A stretch of DNA of 64,000 nt from Phycisphaerae bacterium (GTDB lineage Bacteria > Planctomycetota > Phycisphaerae > UBA1845 > PWPN01): positions 1 through 64,000 of the forward strand of contig JAUCQB010000258.1 of assembly GCA_030372985.1 (NCBI GenBank), in the 5' to 3' direction. Below, in pieces: positions 9,069-17,829 of the stretch. Each line of letters opens with the position of its first letter. Position 1 is the first letter of the stretch. The notes under the pieces were generated by a model. That model had not been told where the DNA came from. It worked only from the letters and a program-made list of their open reading frames with translations, and searched no databases. The position numbers and the translations under genes were made by a program.

Positions 9069-9923
9069 ATGGCATCTGCAGCAGTCTTCTGGGATCGGGA
9101 CAGGACTTTGATCGAAGACCCGGGTTACATCAGTAGTCGGGATCAGGTCCGACTGCTGCCCGGGGCCGCGGAGGCGCTCAAACGCGTCTCTGCCGCGGGT
9201 TTCGAGAACATCATCGCGACCAACCAGTCAGGCATTGCCCGCGGGCTTCTGGATGAGCCGACCCTCGAGAGCATCCATGAGCGGCTGCGGGAACTTCTGG
9301 CCGCGGAAGGGGCAAGCATTGATGCCATTTACTACTGCCCCTATCTGCCGGGCGATGAGGCGGTGGTGGAGGCATACCGGCAGGACAGCGACCTGCGCAA
9401 ACCGCGGCCGGGCATGTTGCTTAAGGCCTCGCTGGAGCGAAAAATCGATCTGGCGGGTTCGTGGTGTATCGGTGACTCCCTGCGCGACGCCCAGGCCGGC
9501 CGCGCGGCCGGTTGTCGAACCGTGATCATCGAGCCCGACCCCGCTGCAAGGGCGGAACTACGGCGGCGCAAAGAGGTCGACTTCACGGTGACTTCCTTGT
9601 CCGAAGCGGTGGATGCCGTGCTCAATCACTCACGATCGTCGAGCGCCAGAACCGAAACCATACCGGGGACGGACACGGGCGAGACCCTTCAGGAAATCCT
9701 CAGCTTTCTTCGCATGGTCGATCGACGACAACAGACAGTGGATGTTTCCCTGCCGGCGATCGTGGGGATGTTGTTCCAGGTGCTGGCGTTCGTGGCCTTG
9801 ATTTGGGCGGTGTTCGGCTTCCTCAACGCGGACAGGTTTAGCGAGCCGATGCTCCGCATCCTCTTTACCATCGCGCTTCAGCTTGTCGCGATGACATTCT
9901 TCCTCATTTCATCCAGACGATGA
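9069..9923 (+). CDS. HAD-IIIA phosphatase, GmhB-like, with C-terminal membrane domain
   Basis: Residues 1-190 resemble D,D-heptose 1,7-bisphosphate 7-phosphatase / histidinol-phosphatase HAD enzymes. Motif I is FWDRDRTLIED near residue 7, motif II ATNQSG, motif III RKPRPGM and motif IV CIGDSLRDAQAG. Two signature features differ: motif I is DRDR where the family has DRDG, and the GmhB zinc loop keeps only one cysteine (YYCPYLPGDE). After a linker, residues about 225-284 contain two hydrophobic helices, so the enzyme is predicted to be membrane-anchored, unlike standard soluble GmhB. ATG at 9069 (MASAAVFWDRD) is chosen because the first strand follows directly and GGAGGACGAACTG lies upstream. 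It may act on a sugar phosphate; the exact role is unknown. Confidence 0.75.
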   Translation: MASAAVFWDRDRTLIEDPGYISSRDQVRLLPGAAEALKRVSAAGFENIIATNQSGIARGLLDEPTLESIHERLRELLAAEGASIDAIYYCPYLPGDEAVVEAYRQDSDLRKPRPGMLLKASLERKIDLAGSWCIGDSLRDAQAGRAAGCRTVIIEPDPAARAELRRRKEVDFTVTSLSEAVDAVLNHSRSSSARTETIPGTDTGETLQEILSFLRMVDRRQQTVDVSLPAIVGMLFQVLAFVALIWAVFGFLNADRFSEPMLRILFTIALQLVAMTFFLISSRR

Positions 9924-9962
9924 TCGGCGTGGGGCGGGGCCGGCGGGTCGACGTTGCCGGAG

Positions 9963-10730
9963 TCAACCTCGCTGCCCGGACCACACCAGGAAAGCAATGG
10001 CCGCTATGGCGGCGCATGCCAGAGCAATCGTCACGACAAACAGCATGATGAATCGTCGGTTCTGCCTGGCGATGGTCTGTGTCAGCAGATCGACCTGCTG
10101 TTCCGTGCGGGCTCCGATCATGGTGAGGCGTTCCGTCTGGCTCTGGGTGGAGTTGCTCAGCGTCCCCAGGGCCGAGCCCATGCGCTCCAGCGTCTGGCAG
10201 GTGAGCGATCGCTGTTCGCCCGCGATCTCCAGTTGCCGGCCGATGCTGATCAGCGATTCACTCTGGGCTTTGGCCAGCTTGGGCACGTCGGCAAGCGACT
10301 CGGCCATTTGTTGTGTCCGACTGCCCGTCGCCTCGATATGCGCGGCGATCGTCTCGAGTGTCCGGCTCTGTTCCCGGGCGATCGCCGGCAACTCGGTGGC
10401 CGAATGTGCCAACTGTTCGAGGGAGTTGCAGATCCGGTCGCTTCGGTCGGCCTGGGTGACCAGGTGGTTCTGGATCTCCTGGATCACCCGAGTGACCTGC
10501 TCATAACCCTCCTGGAGCTTGGCCAGCGTCTGGTCCCGCTTGCTCCAACGCGTCAGGGGCCCGGGTGTCCTGTCGGGCGCTGATTCCGCTTCGGCGTCAA
10601 CCTTCTCGACGGAGTCCACCAACAACCCGTCTTCGCCTACCCTGGGTAAGCCGTCGTTCGGGGTATCCGTTGTTTCGGGTCTTCTCCATGAAATCCGCAG
10701 ACGCCGCCACCATGATCCGGTCTTCATCAT
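9963..10730 (-). CDS. Coiled-coil protein with C-terminal membrane anchor
   Basis: The 255-residue product is not assigned to a named family. After a polar, Pro-rich N-terminus, residues about 66-225 are rich in Gln, Glu, Ser and Thr with heptad-like spacing (segments such as LAKLQEGYEQVTRVIQEIQN), resembling chemoreceptor or tail-fibre coiled coils. A single hydrophobic helix near 230-250 (MLFVVTIALACAAIAAIAF) is followed by a few polar residues. It is predicted to be a tail-anchored protein with a long coiled coil in the cytoplasm. GGAGGG lies before the ATG ATG pair at 10730. It is convergent with the HAD gene, 39 bp away, so shared function is not implied. Confidence 0.7.
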   Translation of the reverse strand: MMKTGSWWRRLRISWRRPETTDTPNDGLPRVGEDGLLVDSVEKVDAEAESAPDRTPGPLTRWSKRDQTLAKLQEGYEQVTRVIQEIQNHLVTQADRSDRICNSLEQLAHSATELPAIAREQSRTLETIAAHIEATGSRTQQMAESLADVPKLAKAQSESLISIGRQLEIAGEQRSLTCQTLERMGSALGTLSNSTQSQTERLTMIGARTEQQVDLLTQTIARQNRRFIMLFVVTIALACAAIAAIAFLVWSGQRG

Positions 10731-10826
10731 TGTGGAACCCTCCCGCTGCCGGTCTCGCGCCGGCCGATGCAGAGACGAAGCTTCTTCACATGTTTCTACC
10801 GGGATTGGCGCTTTAAGGCAAGCAGA

Positions 10827-12428
10827 TCACTTGGCCTTGCTCGCCTTGGCCCGGGCGGCGTGGATTCCGTCGACGGCCTCCCTCATCCGGCCGAGCGTGT
10901 CTTTGTTGCGGGGCGTGCCGCGTCCCGCGTTTTGGTCGACAAAGCGGGTGATCCCGGCGAGTTCCTTCTGATCGGCATCGAGGGGTTTGGGGCACATCCG
11001 GGCGAGGCTCAAGTAGCGGTCAATCGAGTCGGGGGGCATGTCGGCATCGAACAGCCGGCGGGCCATCCGCGCGGCGAAGACCTCGTCCCTCATCTTGAGG
11101 TCCCAGCAGCGCTCCCTGAACCAGTACTGATGTGAGAAGAAGGGCATCGTCCGAGGATCCACGTTTCTGGGTTTGTCGTGTCCCATCGCCGCCCAGCCGT
11201 TCCACGGATTGCCGTATCCCTGGCCAGGGTCGTAGCTTGTCGCAAAGCCGGTGAGCGATGTCTCGCGCGGCTCCGGCGGTGACGTCGATCCGTGGTAGTC
11301 GCTCATCTGGATCGTTGTGTGCCACCGGAGAATGAGGGGGTGCTCGGCCTGGGCGTTCTGCATGAGCGGATCGCCCCAGCACCACCACCAGTAGATTCGC
11401 TTGGCGTCGATGTCGTGGACCGCTTGGCGGTATCCTGGGCTGTTGAACTTGCCGATGGCGATCGCGAACTCGAATTCCGGCCGTTCTTTCCAGATGGTCT
11501 GGGCGAGACGCTTGAGGGCGTCGGTCCGTTCACGCCAGGTCTTCTCGTCGACCTCGCGGCCCTCGCCCGGCGGTTCGAGATAGATGCCTTCTGTTCCCGG
11601 CAACGTCTCAACCATGTCCAGGTACCACTGGATGCCGCGGTCGATCGACTTGTTGGCGATCTGGTCATGGTGCCAGGTGAACCATCCGCCCCCGATGTAG
11701 AACTTCATGCCTTCGGCCCGGCAGAGCTCGACCAGCGCGTTGACGTTCCAGCCGTTGGCCAAGTCGCTTTTCTGATACTCGCCGCCGTATTGTTCAAGGA
11801 TCGGGAAGCCGGCCAGCCAGAACCAGTTGCGGTTGATCGTCAGCTCCGAGTGGAACTTGAGAACTCGCTTCCAGTTCTCCAGGGAATCATACGCCGACCA
11901 GCACGGCAGCATGTACGTGCCGCGGTAGGGGAAGGCGGGTCTCATTTTCACTTTCAGCGGCCAATCGGCGGTGGCCTCCTCTGCCGTGATGCTGATTCGG
12001 AAGAACAGAAGCTCCTGGCAGCCGTGTTTGAGCCCGACGGGGCTGTTGGCGGTGATCACGACAAACCGGCGGTCGCCGGCTTCGTGGGTCAGAATCTGGA
12101 AGCCCTCCGGGCCCAGGTCGCCGCGATCCAGCTTGAGCCCGGCCTGGACCAGCCCTGCAATGACCGGATTGTTGCTCTCATCGCCCACGGCAATATAGAG
12201 ACCTGGCTGGTCGGCGTGTGTGAACTTGGGAAGTGTCCAGCCGCACCACTCGGCAAGTGTGCCGTTGACGGTGATGTCCACAATGTCCTGCAAGGGTTCG
12301 CTCAGCCGGGGCTGGATCAAGCGAGCCTGGGGCTTGTGGTCGCGCCACAGGACTGCCTGGTCAGCACCGAACGTAGCCGCCGGAATGCTCGCCGCAACCA
12401 TCGCCAAAACGAAAACGGGCATCCTCAT
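10827..12428 (-). CDS. Secreted glycoside-hydrolase-like protein
   Basis: A 533-residue exported protein with a signal peptide at 1-22 (VFVLAMVAASIPAATFGA). Residues about 30-140 look like the small alpha/beta domain that precedes the catalytic barrel in GH67 and GH20 enzymes (GPEGFQILT, then VITANSPVGLKHGCQELL). The following segment beginning PAFPYRGTYMLPCWSAYDS, with WFWLAGFPILEQYGG and GIYLEPPGEGRE, is consistent with a TIM barrel. It may hydrolyse glucuronosyl or hexosaminyl linkages, but I cannot name the CAZy family with certainty or assign catalytic acids. It diverges from the sugar-related gene at 12725 and the FucP-type transporter, together forming a likely carbohydrate locus. Confidence 0.65.
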   Translation of the reverse strand: MRMPVFVLAMVAASIPAATFGADQAVLWRDHKPQARLIQPRLSEPLQDIVDITVNGTLAEWCGWTLPKFTHADQPGLYIAVGDESNNPVIAGLVQAGLKLDRGDLGPEGFQILTHEAGDRRFVVITANSPVGLKHGCQELLFFRISITAEEATADWPLKVKMRPAFPYRGTYMLPCWSAYDSLENWKRVLKFHSELTINRNWFWLAGFPILEQYGGEYQKSDLANGWNVNALVELCRAEGMKFYIGGGWFTWHHDQIANKSIDRGIQWYLDMVETLPGTEGIYLEPPGEGREVDEKTWRERTDALKRLAQTIWKERPEFEFAIAIGKFNSPGYRQAVHDIDAKRIYWWWCWGDPLMQNAQAEHPLILRWHTTIQMSDYHGSTSPPEPRETSLTGFATSYDPGQGYGNPWNGWAAMGHDKPRNVDPRTMPFFSHQYWFRERCWDLKMRDEVFAARMARRLFDADMPPDSIDRYLSLARMCPKPLDADQKELAGITRFVDQNAGRGTPRNKDTLGRMREAVDGIHAARAKASKAK

Positions 12429-12529
12429 GTTCGCGTCTCCTTCTGCGCCAGATCAGCAGACTGTTGACCGCTACCATTGAACCCCGCTTGCCCCGGTGTG
12501 TCCACCCGGCCGAAACAGATGCTCCTGTT

Positions 12530-12571
12530 GAACCCCGAACCCCGAACCCTGGGGCCTGGACCTGAACCTCC
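12530..12571. repeat. Degenerate 7-mer tandem repeat (GAACCCC type)
   Basis: Units GAACCCC, GAACCCC, GAACCCT and looser copies lie in the 296-bp gap between divergent genes (12429-12724). Same family as 6811-6852. Nothing else was recognised in the gap. Confidence 0.65.
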
Positions 12572-12724
12572 CCACGGCGAGTTGTCCGCCACGTCGGGCA
12601 GGCCTGCCACGACGTGAACCCTTCCGGCTCGGGCTTGATGGGCGGAATCGAGCGTGGTAGACTTCCGCGGGCGCTTACCGGTAGCGTTAAGCGTAATGGT
12701 TGTTCTACAAATTGTGAACTGTCT

Positions 12725-13945
12725 ATGAGCCAGAAACTTTTAACAACGGCAATCGTCACGATTACTGCAATGACCTTAATCCCACATTCGGCCGCCGGCG
12801 CCAATTTTGGCGATGACATCGCGTTCCTGAAGAAACACACCGACCTGGTCGTTCTGAGCGACAAGGCGGGTCAGGCCAAGGTGGCCCTGGCCCCGGCCTG
12901 GCAGGGGCGGGTGATGACCAGCACGACGAACGGCGACGCGGGCCCGAGCTTCGGCTGGATCAACCGCGAACTGATCGCCTCGAAGAAGATCCTGCCGCAC
13001 ATGAACGCCTTCGGCGGCGAAGACCGTTTCTGGATGGGGCCTGAGGGCGGGCAGTTCTCGATCTTCTTCGAGAAAGGCAAGAAGTTCGTGTTCGACGACT
13101 GGCAGACCCCCGCCATCTTTGACACCGAGCCTTTCAAGGTTCTCAGCAAGGCGGATGACAAGGCGGTGTTTGGTGCCGAGTTCTCACTGACCAACTACTC
13201 CGGCACGGTCTTCAACGTGGGTGTCGATCGCGAGGTGCGTCTGCTCGCCCCGGAGACGGCCTGGGAGAAGCTCGGCGTGAAGGCTGCCAAGGATGTGAGT
13301 CTCGTTGCCTACGTCTCCAATAACAAGATCACCAACAAAGGCAAGGAACCCTGGAGGAAGGAGACAGGACTGCTCTCCGTCTGGATTCTCGGCATGTTCA
13401 ATCCGTCGCCATCCACCACGATCGTCGTGCCCATCAAGGCCGGGCCGGAGTCGGAACTGGGCAAGAACGTGACGTCGGACTATTTCGGCGAGGTGCCCCC
13501 GGACCGGTTGGTCGTGCGCGACGATGTGGTTTTCCTCCGCGCGGACGGCCAATACCGCAGCAAGATCGGCATCGGCCCGAAACGCAGCAGGGCGATTCTC
13601 GGCAGCTACGACGCGGACAGCAGGGTTCTCACCATCGTGCAGTTCAACCAGCCGAAGGGTGTAACGGATTACGTGAATTCGCTCTGGAAACTGCAGGATG
13701 ATCCTTTCAGCGGCGATGCGGCCAACAGCTACAACGACGGACCGCCCACCCCGGGGGCCAAGCCGATGGGGCCGTTCTACGAGCTCGAGTCCTCCTCTCC
13801 GGCCGCCGCCCTGGCCCCGGGCAAGAGCCTGACTCACACGCATCGCACGATCCACCTGGCCGGACCGGAATCCGCCCTCGACGGGATCGCCAAGGCCACC
13901 CTGGGAGTATCGCTCGAGGAAATCAAGAGCGTATTCAAGAAGTGA
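12725..13945 (+). CDS. Exported DUF6786-like protein, probably carbohydrate-related
   Basis: A 406-residue protein with a signal peptide (residues 1-25, ending HSAAGA). The body is a soluble beta-rich fold with segments AWQGRVMTSTT, FGGEDRFWMGPEGGQF and HTHRTIHLAGP. I believe this is the DUF6786 family, which resembles galactose-mutarotase-like proteins found in polysaccharide loci of Bacteroidota and Planctomycetota; this is from memory and moderately sure. The ATG at 12725 precedes the signal peptide directly; an in-frame GTG 37 codons upstream gives a longer leader and is less likely. The transporter gene starts 83 bp downstream on the same strand, so the two probably form an operon. Confidence 0.65.
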   Translation: MSQKLLTTAIVTITAMTLIPHSAAGANFGDDIAFLKKHTDLVVLSDKAGQAKVALAPAWQGRVMTSTTNGDAGPSFGWINRELIASKKILPHMNAFGGEDRFWMGPEGGQFSIFFEKGKKFVFDDWQTPAIFDTEPFKVLSKADDKAVFGAEFSLTNYSGTVFNVGVDREVRLLAPETAWEKLGVKAAKDVSLVAYVSNNKITNKGKEPWRKETGLLSVWILGMFNPSPSTTIVVPIKAGPESELGKNVTSDYFGEVPPDRLVVRDDVVFLRADGQYRSKIGIGPKRSRAILGSYDADSRVLTIVQFNQPKGVTDYVNSLWKLQDDPFSGDAANSYNDGPPTPGAKPMGPFYELESSSPAAALAPGKSLTHTHRTIHLAGPESALDGIAKATLGVSLEEIKSVFKK

Positions 13946-14028
13946 ACCGGCCCGGATGGCCGCGATGTGAATTCCAGCCGCCCGCAGACCGGTGGCGGCC
14001 GATCCGTATCTAAAGAGACCCAAACACC

Positions 14029-16101
14029 ATGAGCACCCCGACCCAGCCAAGCCTCAACGCGATCGACGACGAGCGAAGCATGTTTGTCGTCGAGGGCAAG
14101 AGCGTCCTTTTTACGTTCTGTCTCGTCAGTTCGTTGTTCCTCCTCTGGGGGCTTCTCAACGGCATGATCGACGTGATGGACAAGCACTTCCAGAACGAGT
14201 TGAACCTCTCGCTCGGAGAATCCGCCTGGGTGCAATTCGCCCACTGGATCGGCTACTTCCTCATGTCCTTGCCCGCGGGCTGGCTGGCGACGCGCCTGGG
14301 TTACAGGATCGGCATTGTCACCGGGCTGCTGCTGGTGGCCGCGGGCGGCTTCTGGTTCATCCCCGCCGCGAGCGTCTACAAGGCGTTCTGGGCCTTTCTG
14401 CTCGGCGTTTGTGTCGTGGCCGCCGGCCTGGCTTTTCTCGAAACGGTGGCCAATCCTTACACAACCGTGCTGGGCCCCAAGCGATGGTCGGCCACGCGCA
14501 TCAACATCGCCCAGTCCTGCAACGGTGTCGGCTGGCTGCTGGGGCCCTTTGTCGGCGCATTGTTCTTCTATGGCGAGCACCCCAAGCTGTGGATCCCCTA
14601 CGCCACGGTGGCGGTGGTGGTCCTCGTGCTGGCCGGCATTTTCTCCATCGCACCGATGCCGGACGTCAAGGCCAAAGACGATTACAGCATCGACGAAAAC
14701 GCGGACCCCGACGCGGCTCCCCAGAGCATCCGCAAAGTCAACCGCGGACTGTCCTATGTGCTGCTGCTGGGGTGCCTGACCGCGCTGGTTGGCGTCTTCG
14801 GCATGATTTCCTGGCTGATTCTCAATTCACTGGACGCCGGACAGAGGTTGATGGGATTTGCGTCGAAGCTGCCGCGCCCTGAAGGGTTTCCCATCACCGC
14901 GGAGAGCGCACTGCTGATAACGATCATCTTCGCGGGCTGCGTGGTCATTGCGATAGGGGCCATGTGGCTGATCGCGGTGACCAAGCGGTTGACGCATCAC
15001 AGCATCTGGTCGCACGAGCACTTCACCGGCGCCGTGCTCGCCCAGTTCTTCTACGTGGCGGCTCAAGCCAGCATCTTTGGGTTCGTCATCAATTACATGG
15101 TCGCCGAGCCGCCCTCTTTGCCGTCCTCGTGGCTGAACGCGAGCCAGAACACGTGGGTGAGCTTTGAGGTCCGGACGGCGCTGGCCAGATCCGATTTCAA
15201 AGACGTGCCTTCTCTTATCGAGAAGCTGGCCGCGCAGGCCGACCCGGTATCCGTGTTCATCGCGTCGAGGCTCTCGGATACCACCAAGGAGACCGTGGCT
15301 CAGTACCAGGCGGGAACGGCGAGTGAAAACGCCGCCAGGGTAGCCATCCAGCAAGACCTGAAGTCTATCGTTCACCCGAAGGAGTCGGAGAAGGACCATC
15401 TCTACACCCCGGAACGATTCAGCGGAATCGAGTTGCAGGGCAAGACGAAAGAAGTCCTGAACGAGTTCCTGGTCTTGAAGGCGGCCTACGAACAAGTGAA
15501 GCAGGACAAACAGAAAGCACAACCGGCCCAGGATGCGGTGAAACGATGCGAGCCGCGGCTGAACCGGATGCTGCTGGCGGATGCCTATCCGAAGGAGCTG
15601 GCCTTTGTTGACGGCGTGGTGAGCATCACGGACCGGACGGCCGCCAACCTGGTGATCATTCTCTCCGCGTGCTTCCTGTTGGGCCGGATGACGGGGGCAG
15701 CCATGCTGAGGCGCGTCTCCGCGCACAAGATTGTTGGTCTCTACGCGGTGCTGAACGTCCTGGCCGCTCTGGTGGTCTTCTGCAGGCTCGGCTGGGTCTC
15801 GGTGGCGAGCGTCTTCCTGATCTACTTCTTCATGTCGATCATGTTCCCGACGATCTTCGCCCTGGGCATTTTCGGTTTGGGCAAGCGGGCCAAAGGGGCA
15901 TCGGCCTACATCGTCATGGCGATCGCGGGCGGTGCCTTATTGCCCAAGCTGATGGGTGCGATCAGCGAGCACTACGACCTGTCCAAGGGTTTCATCGTAC
16001 CGCTGGTGTCGTTCGCTATGGTTGCCCTTTACGGCTACGCGTGGCCCAAACTGAGCCGTGCGGAATCCTTGCACGGCGTGGGCGCGTCTGGCCGGCATTA
16101 A
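14029..16101 (+). CDS. FucP-family MFS sugar transporter with two large insertions
   Basis: Proton-coupled sugar importer of the L-fucose permease type in the inner membrane. The first six helices carry family features (LLWGLLNGMIDVMDKHFQ near residues 39-56, FLETVANPYTTVLGP near 136-150, INIAQSCNGVGWLLGP near 159-173). Helix 7 is HFTGAVLAQFFYVAAQASIFG, and the last helices include GLGKRAKGASAYIVMAIAGGA. FucP proteins are about 430-440 residues; this one has 690. The extra length is an added two-helix segment at about 215-325 and a soluble, charged insert at about 358-533 between helices 7 and 8. Linkage to the two genes around it suggests uptake of the sugar they release. Confidence 0.8.
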   Translation: MSTPTQPSLNAIDDERSMFVVEGKSVLFTFCLVSSLFLLWGLLNGMIDVMDKHFQNELNLSLGESAWVQFAHWIGYFLMSLPAGWLATRLGYRIGIVTGLLLVAAGGFWFIPAASVYKAFWAFLLGVCVVAAGLAFLETVANPYTTVLGPKRWSATRINIAQSCNGVGWLLGPFVGALFFYGEHPKLWIPYATVAVVVLVLAGIFSIAPMPDVKAKDDYSIDENADPDAAPQSIRKVNRGLSYVLLLGCLTALVGVFGMISWLILNSLDAGQRLMGFASKLPRPEGFPITAESALLITIIFAGCVVIAIGAMWLIAVTKRLTHHSIWSHEHFTGAVLAQFFYVAAQASIFGFVINYMVAEPPSLPSSWLNASQNTWVSFEVRTALARSDFKDVPSLIEKLAAQADPVSVFIASRLSDTTKETVAQYQAGTASENAARVAIQQDLKSIVHPKESEKDHLYTPERFSGIELQGKTKEVLNEFLVLKAAYEQVKQDKQKAQPAQDAVKRCEPRLNRMLLADAYPKELAFVDGVVSITDRTAANLVIILSACFLLGRMTGAAMLRRVSAHKIVGLYAVLNVLAALVVFCRLGWVSVASVFLIYFFMSIMFPTIFALGIFGLGKRAKGASAYIVMAIAGGALLPKLMGAISEHYDLSKGFIVPLVSFAMVALYGYAWPKLSRAESLHGVGASGRH

Positions 16102-16778
16102 CAGGTTGCTGAGACTGTGTGTGGAAACGATAGGGCATGGTCGGAGCCACCGAAGGTGACGCAGACCTGCCGGGTCCTGCGGCCGGAATAGGGCAGGTCT
16201 CGGTCGCCGTCGCGACCTCGACGCTGTCCTGCCGACCCGCTCCGTCGGTTTTCGCGCATATTCTGACAGACAGCCTGTCAGGGAGTGCCTGCCCGCCTGG
16301 ATCTGGCCGCCGAGGGCACGAAGCTCATGTTGGCCAGTCTTCAGGGACGTACTCTGCGGAGGTTCCATCCCGTCCCGTCGAGACCCTTCCCGATGCCGGG
16401 GGCAAGGCAACGCAGGATGGGTGTCGGACGAAAAGTCAGTGCCGACAGGCGGTTGAAACAGGATGGATGGACCGGCGTAGGCCGAGGCGGCCTGTTCACA
16501 AGACCGATGCAGATAAGGAATCCGTGCCAGAAACACAGTCTCCTGCTTAAATTCCGCTGAAAAAACACTGGCAATCATGCCGCCCTTGTGGATAATGTAG
16601 GCGCGCTCCGTGCCGCATTTGGGTTTTGACGCCGTTCGGCATACCGAGAGGCCGACCCGCAAGGTGCCAGTGTCGGCCGTCAGCTCGGGAGTCTCCCGGG
16701 CGGCACACTGTCTTTCGCTGCGTTCGTCTTCTGCAAGGCACGTCTGTGATGCCGGGCGAGTCAGGGCCTGGAGGGGTC
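16102..16778. other. Intergenic region with a small hairpin and a shared repeat
   Basis: No gene is supported in this 677-bp gap. It holds a perfect 7-bp stem at 16263-16281 (CTGACAG, loop ACAGC, CTGTCAG), about 160 bp after the transporter stop. It also contains the shared segment described separately at 16191-16235. Confidence 0.5.
16191..16235. repeat. Intergenic segment shared with 33529-33590
   Basis: Begins GGGCAGGTCTCGGT, continues with a GTCGCGACC-like core and ends TCGACGCTG. The copy at 33529-33590 has the same order with about 21 extra bases in the middle. Both lie downstream of plus-strand genes. Confidence 0.5.
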
Positions 16779-17504
16779 ATGGCGAACCATCTCTGGCAGC
16801 GGGCTAAGCAAGATCTGTGCATAGTGATTCCGCAATCGGCACCCGACCCGGTCGTGTGGGAGCATTGCGCGCGTGTTGCCGGAATCTGTAAGCAGGTCGC
16901 GAAACTTCCGGAGATTTCGGCGGGTTCCGTCAATTCGGAAGCGCTCACAGTTGCGGCCTTGTACCACGATATGGGCTGGGTGTTACAGTGTCAGGCCGGC
17001 CAGATCAACCGCGGCGAATTGCTGCTTCGCCCGACATCAGACGCGTACCGCGAGATGGCCGCGGACTGGATAGAGGTTCATCTCAAGGGTGTCGTGCCTG
17101 GGGGCGTCGTTGAGCGGGCCATGGCCACGATCCGGCAGTCGAGCAATCGCCGCACCCGGCTGGTGGAGGCCCAGATTCTGGCAGACGCCGACAATCTGGA
17201 CCAGATCGGCCCGCCTTTCATCGACCAGATCATTCGCAAGTGCCGTTGGGAGGGTAAGACCTTGGAGCAGATCCTGACGACCTGGCAACGACAAGAGGAG
17301 TACAAATACTGGGAGGCCCGCGTCAACGAGTCTCTTCATTTCGAGGCCGTTCGAGCTATTGGGCGACGACGCCATGAGGCACTCCGGCAGTTCATGACCA
17401 GCTTGGCAGCCACCATTACCCTGGATGATCTCGCAGCCCTCTCTAGCTCGCGCGGTGAAGCATTGCCACCTTTTCAGCCTGCGACCGGCGTTGAGTCGCC
17501 ATAG
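16779..17504 (+). CDS. HD-domain phosphohydrolase-like protein
   Basis: A 241-residue cytoplasmic protein with HD-superfamily metal-ligand motifs: WEHCARVAGIC near residue 27, LYHDMGW near residue 62 and LADADNLDQIG near residue 133. HD proteins of this size hydrolyse nucleotide or other phosphates; no substrate can be named. The ATG at 16779 is set by GGAGGGG just upstream; an in-frame ATG ten codons earlier lacks such a site. It stands alone between long gaps on the same strand as murA, 325 bp upstream of it. Confidence 0.75.
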   Translation: MANHLWQRAKQDLCIVIPQSAPDPVVWEHCARVAGICKQVAKLPEISAGSVNSEALTVAALYHDMGWVLQCQAGQINRGELLLRPTSDAYREMAADWIEVHLKGVVPGGVVERAMATIRQSSNRRTRLVEAQILADADNLDQIGPPFIDQIIRKCRWEGKTLEQILTTWQRQEEYKYWEARVNESLHFEAVRAIGRRRHEALRQFMTSLAATITLDDLAALSSSRGEALPPFQPATGVESP

Positions 17505-17829
17505 GCTGGCTTCCGATCGCGGCTTCTGTCTGTCTACATTCTGTCCGGCGGCGTCGGCAATCCGTCTCCGGGCGGCTGGGCTTACCCCGGACGGACCGGA
17601 TGGGGACATTCTCGCTCTGTCCGGAGAAGCCCGCGACGCACCACAAAGACTTGTGCAACCAACGATTTAGGCCGATGATGAATACCGACGGAACCAAGCA
17701 GTGCTTGTGGACCTTGAAACGCCGTCGACATCAGCGGCTGCGACACCTGTCAGCGCCAGCCGTCGGGCTACGGCGCACGATCACGCTGTTCTTGGGCAAG
17801 GGTTATTGCTGATCTGAAGGAGCGGGTCT
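17505..17829. other. Gap between the HD gene and murA
   Basis: No gene or clear promoter recognised. AAGGAG a few bases before the GTG at 17830 is the murA ribosome site. Confidence 0.5.

Noticed and set aside
9341-9625. Antisense frame over the HAD phosphatase as a separate small gene
   Set aside because: Its length and composition match other shadow frames; the HAD motifs on the plus strand explain the region.
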